In this document: positions 1 through 8,196 of the stretch, one piece after another | Layout of the letters: every line of letters begins with the position of its first letter | Position numbering within the stretch: position 1 is the first letter of the stretch | From: an uncultured Gammaproteobacteria bacterium | GTDB taxonomy: Bacteria; Pseudomonadota; Gammaproteobacteria; Pseudomonadales; Porticoccaceae | DNA length: 57,508 bases | Reading direction: 5' to 3' | Assembly (NCBI GenBank): GCA_913058345.1 | Contig: CAJXQR010000014.1 | Span: forward strand, 1-57,508 | Made by a program: the position numbers and the translations under genes | The notes under the pieces: generated by a model | The model's database searches: none | Seen by the model: only the letters and a program-made list of their open reading frames with translations | What the model was told of the DNA's origin: nothing

Positions 1-2383
1 CACTATTGCGCACGTAGAAAAACTGTAAGCCATCGGGATCAGCACGGTATTCTGGTTCGGCTTGCACAAAAACCTTATACAACCTGCCAAAACGATTGAA
101 ATCATTAACGTAGGCACCGCCGAGAAAAGCGCCTATAGAGGTCTGTAAATCCTGCAAAGGCACGCCCAGCTTTAACGCTTTGCTATTATCAATATCGAGC
201 ATTAATTGGGGAGTATTCACCCGATAGAAGGTGCGGGCGCTGCCAATCGCAGGGTGCTCATTCGCTGCTTTAATAAAAGCCGTACTTTGTTCTGCCAGGT
301 ACTCGGGCGGATGACCCCCTCGATCCTGTAGCATCAAAGTGAAACCAGAGCCGGTGCCGAGCCCCGGAATCGCTGGTGGACCGAAGGCAAAAGCGACGGC
401 GCCTTTCACGCGTTGGGCAAGCGCTCCATTCAGCTGACGCACAATATTATTGGCATGATCTTTTTTGTCAGTTCGTTGATCCCAGTCTTTGAGCTGCAGA
501 AAAACAAAACCAGCATTGGATTGAATCGTGCCTGTCAACAAACTAAAACCTGAAATTGTAGCGGCGTTTTCAACCGCGCCGATCTCCGCGACAATCTCTT
601 CTACGGTTAGCATGACTTCTTGAGTACGCTCTAACGAGGCGGCATCAGGCAACATCACGCTGGCCATGATGTAGCCCTGATCTTCACCCGCGATAAAGCC
701 CCCTGGCAGAGTCTGAAACAGAACCACCATGCCAATGACAAGCCCTAGTAGCAGGATGCCTGTGCGGTACAGCTTCTCACTGAAGAATCGAACGAGCCGC
801 ATAAACGCTTCGGTGATTTTTTCAAACATGCGATTAAAGCCATCGAAAAAACGCTGAACCGCATTTTTATTTTCTGATGGAGGCTTCAATAACATGGCCG
901 CTAACGCCGGGCTCAAGGTCAGGGCATTAAGAGACGAAACTGTCACCGCTACAGCAATGGTAATAGCGAACTGCTGGTAAAGTTGCCCAGTAATACCCGC
1001 CATTGACGCCACAGGGATAAACACAGCGATCAATGCCAGAGACGTCCCGACAATCGGACCAGAAACTTCACGCATTGCTGCAATTGTGGCTTCACTGGAG
1101 GACATGCCTGCCTCCATCTTTGTGGCCACCGCTTCGACCACAACAATGGCATCGTCCACCACGATACCGATCGCTAACACCAAACCCAGCAGGGACAATG
1201 TGTTGACCGAAAACCCCAGCAGGGGAAAGACAACAAATACACCTATCAGCGAAACCGGCACGGCCAAGGCCGGAATAAGCGTAGAGCGACTGTTCTGGAG
1301 GAAGAGATAAACCACCACTATCACCAAAACCAGAGCCTGAAAAAGCGTGATCACTATTTCACGGATGCCCGCGGTAATAGGCTTCGTCGTATCCAGAGAT
1401 ATCACATATTCCATATCATCGGGAAAATCTTCAGCGACCTTTTCCATGCTGGCAATCACTTTTTCAGCGACATCAAGGCCATTGGCATCGGGTAACTGGA
1501 AGACCTGTAGTGCCGCAGAATCTGAACCGTCGAGGCGGGCCTTGATCTGATAACCCTGAGTCCCCAATTCGATACGAGCCACATCTTTCAACAAAACATG
1601 CGACCCATCAGGGTTGGCTCTGACAATAATCCCACCAAACTCTTGCGCGGTTTCAAAGCGTCCACCAGTTTGTACCGTATATGTATGTTCCGTCCCTAAC
1701 GGCGCTGGTGGACCGCCGATTTGCCCAGCGGGTACCAAGACATTTTGCTGTCGAATGGCGGCGGTGATATCCGATACGGTCAAAGCCAGTTTGGAGAGCT
1801 GATCAGGCTTAATCCACACCCGCATGGAATATTCAGTCAAACTACTGCCCAGTACTTCTGCTAAACCCACACCTCGGATACGTGACAGCTGATCAATAAT
1901 ATTGATGGTGGCATAATTCATCAAAAAGCTTTCGTCGTAGGTACCGTTAGGCGAAACCAGTGAAATCAAAAGCAACGGGAAAGATAGCCTCTTTTTCACC
2001 GTAACACCTTGTCGTGCCACGTCTTCAGGTAGCACTGCTGTCGCCTCAGACACACGGTTTTGCACCAGTACATTGGCCATATCGAGATCGGTACCCACCT
2101 CGAAAGAAACCGACAGGTTCATGGTGCCGTTACTGGTGTTGGTCGATTTCATGTAAAGCATGTTCTCAACACCATTGACCTTCTGCTCAATAGGCGTCGC
2201 CACCGATTGCTCAACAACAACCGAATTAGCCCCCCGATAAGTGCCTGAAACACTCACCACTGGCGGCGTTATTTCGGGGTACTGAGCAATCGGCAAATTG
2301 CCCAGGGAGAGAAGACCCAATAAGACAATAAAGATCGCAATGACGATCGCCACGATGGGACGTCTTACAAAAAACTCGGCCAT
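1..2383 (-). CDS. RND efflux transporter, inner-membrane HAE1-type pump (partial, C-terminus off the left edge)
   Basis: The reading frame runs open from an ATG at 2383 to the left edge, so about 794 residues of a protein usually near 1,040 are visible. The N-terminus (MAEFFVRRPIVAIVIAIFIV) is the classic first membrane helix of AcrB/MexB-type proton-driven drug pumps. It is followed by the porter-domain opening (GNLPIAQYPEITPP) and later by the helix carrying GIVVDDAIVVVE, whose Asp pair belongs to the proton relay of the family. The start lies 3 bases after the stop of the adaptor gene at 2387-3640, so the two are co-transcribed as adaptor-pump. The outer-membrane partner is not in view. 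The substrate cannot be told from sequence. It is unrelated to nitrogen fixation and marks the left flank of the island. Confidence 0.93.
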   Translation of the reverse strand, partial: MAEFFVRRPIVAIVIAIFIVLLGLLSLGNLPIAQYPEITPPVVSVSGTYRGANSVVVEQSVATPIEQKVNGVENMLYMKSTNTSNGTMNLSVSFEVGTDLDMANVLVQNRVSEATAVLPEDVARQGVTVKKRLSFPLLLISLVSPNGTYDESFLMNYATINIIDQLSRIRGVGLAEVLGSSLTEYSMRVWIKPDQLSKLALTVSDITAAIRQQNVLVPAGQIGGPPAPLGTEHTYTVQTGGRFETAQEFGGIIVRANPDGSHVLLKDVARIELGTQGYQIKARLDGSDSAALQVFQLPDANGLDVAEKVIASMEKVAEDFPDDMEYVISLDTTKPITAGIREIVITLFQALVLVIVVVYLFLQNSRSTLIPALAVPVSLIGVFVVFPLLGFSVNTLSLLGLVLAIGIVVDDAIVVVEAVATKMEAGMSSSEATIAAMREVSGPIVGTSLALIAVFIPVASMAGITGQLYQQFAITIAVAVTVSSLNALTLSPALAAMLLKPPSENKNAVQRFFDGFNRMFEKITEAFMRLVRFFSEKLYRTGILLLGLVIGMVVLFQTLPGGFIAGEDQGYIMASVMLPDAASLERTQEVMLTVEEIVAEIGAVENAATISGFSLLTGTIQSNAGFVFLQLKDWDQRTDKKDHANNIVRQLNGALAQRVKGAVAFAFGPPAIPGLGTGSGFTLMLQDRGGHPPEYLAEQSTAFIKAANEHPAIGSARTFYRVNTPQLMLDIDNSKALKLGVPLQDLQTSIGAFLGGAYVNDFNRFGRLYKVFVQAEPEYRADPDGLQFFYVRNS

Positions 2384-2386
2384 GAT

Positions 2387-3640
2387 CTAAGCCTTCGGTG
2401 CCTTACTGTTCGATGAATTACCGTTTGCTGTTTTACGGGAAGGCGCTGCAGCCCTTTCCTCAAAGTCAGTTACTGTCGGTTGAATGGTCATACCATTTTT
2501 GAGCTTTTGTACGCCTTCAAGTACGACCCTTTCACCGGGCTGCAAACCCTCTGTAATAATTTGCAGCCTGTTAATTTTGGCACCGACACTGACATTGCGC
2601 CGCTCTACCTTGCCACCCGCGTCCACAACAAACAGACTAAAAAGCCCCTGTTGTTCAACGAGACTCCTCTGGGGCACCAACAGGGCATCTTTACGTACCG
2701 CTGTGTTAGCACGGATTCGTGCATATTGACCGGCAATGACTAAGCCATCCGGGTTGGGGAAATCGGCTTCTAACGTGAAGGTGCCTGTCTTTGGGTCAAT
2801 CGCAGCATTAGTGGTCACGATGTGCCCTGAACCATCAAATACCGAACCGTCTGACAGAATCAGCGCCAACTCCAAGTCTTTCCTGTTGTGTGATCCTTCC
2901 CGCTTCCCATTCGCACGCATCGCAATAGCATGACGTGCAATTCTCAGATAACTTTGCTCGTCAATAGAAAACCTGACTCGGATCGGGTCAACCTGTGAAA
3001 CAAAATTAAGCGCCTCGCTGCCTGGCCCTCCAACGTACTCCCCCACCTCAACCCTGGAAATCCCAATGAGGCCGTCAATCGGCGAATAAATTCGGCAATA
3101 GCCCAACTGTATTTTTGCCTGGTCGAGCTGAGCATTAGCCGCCTGAACTGCACCCATTGCCGCTTTGTGCATGGCCTCTGCACTGTCAAGTTCCATCTGG
3201 CTCATGGCGTTGATCTCAGCCAAGGGGCGGATCCGATCAAGGTTAGACTTTGCATTAGCCAGCGTAGTCAGCGCTTCAGCCAAATAGCCCTGAGCTTCAA
3301 TGACGCCAGCCTGAAACGGCACATCATCAATGCTATACAACAAATCACCTTTTTTGACGTTACCCCCTTCATGAAAAGCGATACTTTCGAGGAAACCGTC
3401 GACACGAGCGCGAATGGGGATATCAGAGGAGCCAAGGGTCTGGCCCACCATTTCAATTTTGATCGCTTGATCACGCTGAATAACATTCACTACGGGTAGC
3501 TCAAGTGGGAGCCGCGCCGGTGGTGTCTGTTTAGAACAGGCTCCCAGAAAAACCAGAATCAGGAATAATGGAATGAATGCGTCTGCACGAAAAGTTGAAG
3601 CCCACCGATAAGAACAACGGGAAAATAACATCTGCAACAC
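2387..3640 (-). CDS. RND periplasmic adaptor (membrane fusion) lipoprotein, AcrA/MexA family
   Basis: 417 residues, first gene of a two-gene pump operon. A GTG start at 3640 is preceded by AAGGAG six bases upstream, which supports it. A hydrophobic stretch ends in the lipobox FLGAC (Cys about residue 35), so the protein is probably a lipoprotein anchored in the inner membrane. After it come the barrel-sandwich hybrid half-motifs (RARVDGFLESIAFHEGGNVKKGDLLYSID and its partner IYSPIDGLIGISRVEVGEY), an alpha-hairpin coiled coil between them, and the beta-barrel segment with AIDPKTGTFTLEADFPNP. This order is diagnostic of HlyD/AcrA adaptors. It bridges the inner-membrane pump encoded just downstream to an unidentified TolC-type channel. 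Confidence 0.93.
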   Translation of the reverse strand: MLQMLFSRCSYRWASTFRADAFIPLFLILVFLGACSKQTPPARLPLELPVVNVIQRDQAIKIEMVGQTLGSSDIPIRARVDGFLESIAFHEGGNVKKGDLLYSIDDVPFQAGVIEAQGYLAEALTTLANAKSNLDRIRPLAEINAMSQMELDSAEAMHKAAMGAVQAANAQLDQAKIQLGYCRIYSPIDGLIGISRVEVGEYVGGPGSEALNFVSQVDPIRVRFSIDEQSYLRIARHAIAMRANGKREGSHNRKDLELALILSDGSVFDGSGHIVTTNAAIDPKTGTFTLEADFPNPDGLVIAGQYARIRANTAVRKDALLVPQRSLVEQQGLFSLFVVDAGGKVERRNVSVGAKINRLQIITEGLQPGERVVLEGVQKLKNGMTIQPTVTDFEERAAAPSRKTANGNSSNSKAPKA

Positions 3641-3820
3641 ATTGAACTCCTTGTCATGATTTGAAATTATACCGCCCCGGACTCTAGCACAGTCAACCAG
3701 ACGATATAGAGAAGGACCTTAAAAATAACCCGGCAGCACTGCAATATGGCAGCATGCCCACTTTTGGAGCATAGCGATCAGTTCATCCTCTGCCAAAACC
3801 CCATAACTAATTGTTAAGCG

Positions 3821-3837
3821 TTGGCACAGCTATTGCT
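3821..3837 (+). promoter_or_regulatory. Sigma-54 (-24/-12) promoter of the FNT transporter gene
   Basis: TTGGCAC and TTGCT are placed so that the -24 GG and -12 GC are separated by exactly 10 bases, matching the RpoN consensus TGGCACG-N4-TTGCA closely. Transcription would begin near 3848, about 60 bases before the ATG at 3908. No TGT-N10-ACA NifA site was found in the 180 bases upstream, so another enhancer protein such as NtrC is more likely; no clear NtrC palindrome was seen either. Confidence 0.7.
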
Positions 3838-3907
3838 TACTCCGGCTGTAGAAATCAACACTTTCGCAGGTAAGTGCAAGCACTTTTATCAATAACGAGT
3901 AACTACT

Positions 3908-4720
3908 ATGTCTTATTTAGTCCCCGCAGAATTTGTCACCAAAATGGTGGATGCTGGCGAATCCAAAATCTTTATGTCGACGCGCGATACACTCATTCGA
4001 GCTTTCATGGCGGGGGCCATTCTCGCGTTAGCCGCAGTCTTCGCCATCAACACTGCCGTACAAACCGGCTCACCACTGATCGGTGCCATCCTTTTCCCGG
4101 TTGGATTTTGCATGTTGTACTTAATGGGCTTCGATTTACTCACGGGCGTTTTTGTACTCGCCCCCCTGGCCCTGTTGGATAAAAGACCGGGGGTCACCGT
4201 CGGTGGCGTATTGCGCAACTGGGGCCTGGTGTTTATTGGTAACTTTGGGGGGGCACTCACCGTCGCCTTTATGATGGCCTATGTCTATACCTACGGTTTT
4301 TCGATTGATCCCGGCCCGGTTGGACAAAAAATTGCGACCATCGGTGAATCTCGAACTGTAGGCTATGCTGAATACGGAGCCGCTGGTTGGATCACTATCT
4401 TTTTCCGCGGCATGCTATGTAACTGGATGGTTTCCATGGGCGTGGTCGGCGCGATGATCTCCACCACCGTCAGCGGTAAAGTCATCGCCATGTGGATGCC
4501 CATTATGCTGTTCTTCGCCATGGGTTTTGAGCACTCTGTGGTCAATATGTTTCTCTTCCCCTCCGGCATAATTATGGGCGGTGACTTTTCTATAATGGAC
4601 TATTTAGTGTGGAACGAAATTCCCACGGTCATCGGCAATTTAGTCGGCGGCTTATCACTCACCGGCCTGACGCTCTACACCACGCACGTCAGGACTGCCG
4701 CGAAACGTCCTATTAATTAG
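3908..4720 (+). CDS. Formate/nitrite transporter (FNT) family channel, NirC-like
   Basis: 270 residues with about six hydrophobic helices, the usual size of FNT pentameric channels. Family marks seen are the N-terminal LVPAEFV...AG segment, FPVGFCMLYLMGFDLLTG in the second helix region, GNFGGA, GMLCNWMVSMGV (the NWLV-type motif of FNT proteins), and FFAMGFEHSVVNMFLFP, which holds the GFEHSVANM signature with the central pore His. The likely cargo is nitrite or formate, with nitrite favoured because the promoter is sigma-54 type and the next gene is a PP2C-kinase fusion often found near nitrate/nitrite assimilation genes. That choice is inference. It is a single-gene unit closed by a strong terminator at 4765-4794. 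Confidence 0.9.
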   Translation: MSYLVPAEFVTKMVDAGESKIFMSTRDTLIRAFMAGAILALAAVFAINTAVQTGSPLIGAILFPVGFCMLYLMGFDLLTGVFVLAPLALLDKRPGVTVGGVLRNWGLVFIGNFGGALTVAFMMAYVYTYGFSIDPGPVGQKIATIGESRTVGYAEYGAAGWITIFFRGMLCNWMVSMGVVGAMISTTVSGKVIAMWMPIMLFFAMGFEHSVVNMFLFPSGIIMGGDFSIMDYLVWNEIPTVIGNLVGGLSLTGLTLYTTHVRTAAKRPIN

Positions 4721-4764
4721 TTGATAAAAAACCACTTAGATAAAGTTAGCTTATACAATCAGAA

Positions 4765-4794
4765 GCGTCCTGGCTTCAACACCAGGGCGCTTTT
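4765..4794 (+). terminator. Rho-independent terminator after the FNT gene
   Basis: A 9-base-pair stem (GCGTCCTGG pairing with CCAGGGCGC, one G-T wobble) closes an 8-base loop and is followed by TTTT. It lies 45 bases after the FNT stop and separates it from the kinase gene. Confidence 0.8.
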
Positions 4795-4876
4795 GCATAA
4801 ACACTCCAACACAGGGTAATCAAGCTCGAAAAAAACAAGCCCAATAAAAGAGCGTACAACAAAATAGGGCCAAAAC

Positions 4877-6604
4877 GTGTCTCCACACTTGAAAGTCACT
4901 ATCGGTCAATACTCCGATAAAGGTCGTAAGGCCATTAATCAGGATTTCCACGGTACCCACACGCCCAGTGAACCCCTCCTCAGCTCAAAAGGTATCGCCA
5001 TCGCCCTGGCCGATGGCATTAGCAGCAGCGAGGTCAGCCAGGTCGCCAGCAAGGCCGCGGTCACCGGCTTTTTAAACGACTACTTTGACACCTCCGAAGC
5101 CTGGACGGTAAAGACTTCCGCACAACGGGTACTGGTCGCCAGCAACTCCTGGCTCTACGCCCAAAGCCGACAGGGCCAATATCGCTACGAGGCCGACAAA
5201 GGCTATGTTTGCACCCTCAGTGCTCTGGTCATTAAATCGACGACCGCCCATATTTTCCATATCGGCGATGGACGCGTTTACCGCGTGCAAGGTAACGCGC
5301 TAGAACAGCTCACTGAAGATCATCGCCTCTGGGTGTCACAAACAGAAAGCCACCTCAGTCGTGCATTGGGTTTTAGCCAACACCTTGATATTGACTATCA
5401 CTCTCTCGCCATTGAAAAAGGCGACATTTTTTTTCTGGCTACCGATGGTGTTTATGAGTTTGCCGATGCCGACTTTATCACCAGGGCCATCGACAAGCAT
5501 AAAAACAACCTGGACGCTGCCGCGAAGGCTATCATCGACGAGGCCTATGCTCAGGGCAGCGATGACAACTTGAGTGCACAAATTGTCCGCATTGACGATC
5601 TACCCACCCAAAATGCCGATGAGCTTTACCAGCATTTAACCGAGCTGCCTTTCCCGCCGCTGTTAGAAGCACGAATGGATTTTGATGGCTATAAAATTAT
5701 TCGCGAAGTACACGTTAGCAGTCGCAGCCACGTTTACCTGGCGGTGGATAAAGACACCGATACTCAGGTGATACTCAAAGCGCCATCGATTGATCTACGT
5801 AGTGAACCCGCCTACCTCGAGCGCTTCCTGATGGAAGAGTGGGTGGGGCGGCGCATCAACAGCCCCTACGTCGTCAAGTCTTGTGAGCAAACCCGCAAGC
5901 GCAATTACCTCTACATTGTCAGTGAATTTATTGCAGGCCAAACCCTGGCGCAATGGATGAAGGACAACCCCAGGCCGACTATAGAAACGGTGCGTAGTAT
6001 CGTTGAGCAAATCGCCAAAGGTCTGGGCAGCTTCCATCGGCAAGAGATGTTGCATCAAGATTTAAGACCCGCCAACATTATGATCGACAACACCGGCACG
6101 GTAAAAATCATTGATTTTGGTTCGACCAAAGTCGCTGGCATCAATGAAATGGCAAAACCCATCGACCAGGAAGCCATACTTGGCACCGCCCAGTACAGTG
6201 CTCCGGAATATTTTCTCGGGGAAAGCCCCACCACCCGCTCCGACCTGTTTTCGCTGGGCGTAATAACCTACCAGATGCTCACTGGAAAATTACCCTACGG
6301 CATCAAAGTATCGCAGGCTAGAAGCAGGCTGGCGCAAAGTAAATTGCGCTACAACTCAGCTCTGGCCGCTGATCGCGAGATACCAACCTGGATTGACGAA
6401 GTGATAAAAAAGGCCGTACAGCCCAATCCACAAAAACGTTATCAGGAATTATCAGAGTTTATTTTTGACCTGCGCCAACCGAATAAAGCGTTTTTGAACA
6501 AAACCCGCCCACCATTTTTAGAACGCAATCCTCTTATCTTTTGGAAAAGCGTGTCATTCATTCTGGCAACGTTTGTGCTTATATTGTTGCTTCGCCTCTA
6601 TTAG
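4877..6604 (+). CDS. Bifunctional PP2C-type phosphatase / Ser-Thr protein kinase with C-terminal membrane anchor
   Basis: 575 residues from a GTG start. Residues about 5-245 form a PP2C phosphatase domain with the metal-binding marks (NQDF near the N-terminus, ALADGISSS, HIGDGRVYR, ATDGVYEF, SDDNLSAQIV). Residues about 270-540 form a Hanks-type kinase: VILKAPS holds the ATP-anchoring Lys, HQDLRPANIMID is the catalytic loop, IDFGSTK is the DFG motif, and GTAQYSAPEYF is the APE region. The last about 25 residues are a hydrophobic helix (FILATFVLILLLRLY), so the enzyme is tail-anchored with both domains in the cytoplasm. Its position after an FNT transporter recalls nitrite/nitrate assimilation loci; its targets are unknown. 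All catalytic motifs look intact. Confidence 0.92.
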   Translation: MSPHLKVTIGQYSDKGRKAINQDFHGTHTPSEPLLSSKGIAIALADGISSSEVSQVASKAAVTGFLNDYFDTSEAWTVKTSAQRVLVASNSWLYAQSRQGQYRYEADKGYVCTLSALVIKSTTAHIFHIGDGRVYRVQGNALEQLTEDHRLWVSQTESHLSRALGFSQHLDIDYHSLAIEKGDIFFLATDGVYEFADADFITRAIDKHKNNLDAAAKAIIDEAYAQGSDDNLSAQIVRIDDLPTQNADELYQHLTELPFPPLLEARMDFDGYKIIREVHVSSRSHVYLAVDKDTDTQVILKAPSIDLRSEPAYLERFLMEEWVGRRINSPYVVKSCEQTRKRNYLYIVSEFIAGQTLAQWMKDNPRPTIETVRSIVEQIAKGLGSFHRQEMLHQDLRPANIMIDNTGTVKIIDFGSTKVAGINEMAKPIDQEAILGTAQYSAPEYFLGESPTTRSDLFSLGVITYQMLTGKLPYGIKVSQARSRLAQSKLRYNSALAADREIPTWIDEVIKKAVQPNPQKRYQELSEFIFDLRQPNKAFLNKTRPPFLERNPLIFWKSVSFILATFVLILLLRLY

Positions 6605-6747
6605 CTATAAAGCTTGGTTACCCCCACAGTCTGGTTTGACTTATCTTTTCTCTTACTCGCCCTCATTCAGCACTGATAGTCGAGCAATGTTTATTAGGGC
6701 GTCTCTGATGAAGAAAGATACTAACGTTGTTCGCCATCAACTACGTG

Positions 6748-8076
6748 TCATGACGGGTTGAGAGGCGCCTTCGGCAATCTAGGCACTTGATCGAGCGCTA
6801 CCTGAGCCACAACGACGCTCTCATCCTGTGTCCAGGCGAGAAAAAGCACGTCGTCTAATAGCGCCAATTGCGGAATACCTGTCGACCGATCTGCAGCAAT
6901 CTTAGCCACCTCAAAATAATCGCCCATGGCCCCGCTTTCACCCACCCGGCGCAATAATAAACTGGCGGTATTGTCAGATCCCAACTGAGCGATCCAACTG
7001 ACAATAGCTTCGTCTTGAGCCGTTATGGTTAGGCCTACTCGCCCCATTGGTCCTGCCGGTGAAATAGCGTCGATATCCATTGGGGCGCCAAAATGTTCAC
7101 CGTTATCGCGAGACCAGGCAAGTCTCACTCGGGGCTTCTCGTCTGCTCCGCTGTACCAAACAACCGCCACTCGTTTGCCATTACTCACAGCTTTGGGCCC
7201 ATTCACCGGACAGCCGTTAATTTTCCAGCCCTCGTCGGACAAAGATTTTGGCGGCAACCATTGATCTTGTTGCTGCCTTACATAGTAAATATCGCGTATT
7301 TCTTCGGGTGTGTGATTACGGTAGAAAACTATCGGCCCCTCTTCTGTTTGCACAGCAGTCGTTGTACAGCAACTACAGATATCGCCATCCAGTTCTAAGG
7401 CCATACTTTCATCGCCGCCCAACAAGCGCGTTTGCAACGTCATGCGCGGCTTGATTACACCCTTTAGATTGGGTTTAGAGGGCTCACCCGCTCGGGCACT
7501 AATCCATAAAACCCGTGCCTCATTGCCTACTGGCCCCGCTGGTAGAAAGCTAAGAAAACCATCGTAAGATTGCTGGTGGGCTTTTTGGGCTCGATCAACT
7601 CGACCTAAGTTCTGCCAGTGGTCGCCACCATCCTCTGAGCGAGCGAGGTGGATATCATAGGCATAAGGCACATCAGAGCGGTTTTTCTCCAGCCAATGGG
7701 CGTAAAACTCAGTATCACTCAGGGCAATCATGGACGGCGCATCGGCCCAATTCAAAAACAGCTGAGTCGATGAATAAATAATGGCGCCCGGTGTCCAAAC
7801 TTGCCGTTCTGGCAACCAGCGCGCCCATTTAAGATGCCATAGCCCATTCACGCTATTAGCTTGTGTTGGCTGATCGGGCTCCAGCCATGTCATGTAAAGC
7901 CTTTGCCCTGCCCTGCTCAGTCGTGGTGCCATTGCACCTTGGCCTGCAGGACTACTAAGGTCAAATAATACCGGCTCGGCGCGGGTAGATGTCTTGAAAA
8001 AGTAGAACCCGCCAAAGCCAATGAATAAAAGATTGATGGGAAGTAAACACAGCACAACAAGTTTGGCTCTATCCAC
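6748..8076 (-). CDS. Sialidase-fold (BNR/Asp-box) exported protein with a CSCC motif
   Basis: 442 residues from GTG at 8076. An N-terminal hydrophobic segment (about residues 5-28) suggests export or membrane anchoring. The body resembles a six-bladed beta-propeller of the sialidase superfamily, with Asp-box-like turns (ARSEDGGDHWQNL, AWSRDNGEHFG). The Arg triad of true sialidases is not evident, so glycosidase activity is doubtful. A conspicuous Cys cluster (GDICSCCTT, about residues 232-240) sits mid-protein and suggests metal binding or disulfide chemistry. It lies 120 bases downstream of the TonB receptor gene on the same strand and is probably co-transcribed, so a role in metal or siderophore handling is plausible but unproven. 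Confidence 0.75.
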   Translation of the reverse strand: MDRAKLVVLCLLPINLLFIGFGGFYFFKTSTRAEPVLFDLSSPAGQGAMAPRLSRAGQRLYMTWLEPDQPTQANSVNGLWHLKWARWLPERQVWTPGAIIYSSTQLFLNWADAPSMIALSDTEFYAHWLEKNRSDVPYAYDIHLARSEDGGDHWQNLGRVDRAQKAHQQSYDGFLSFLPAGPVGNEARVLWISARAGEPSKPNLKGVIKPRMTLQTRLLGGDESMALELDGDICSCCTTTAVQTEEGPIVFYRNHTPEEIRDIYYVRQQQDQWLPPKSLSDEGWKINGCPVNGPKAVSNGKRVAVVWYSGADEKPRVRLAWSRDNGEHFGAPMDIDAISPAGPMGRVGLTITAQDEAIVSWIAQLGSDNTASLLLRRVGESGAMGDYFEVAKIAADRSTGIPQLALLDDVLFLAWTQDESVVVAQVALDQVPRLPKAPLNPS

Positions 8077-8196
8077 GCGACACCAGCCCGTTCTGGAGAC
8101 AGAAGCCCTCTGCCTTAGATGTAACTAACAAGCGTGACATCGATTATCCCCCCCCTTTAGCCAGCCCAAAACCCCAGTCATCTATCACTGCAGCAT

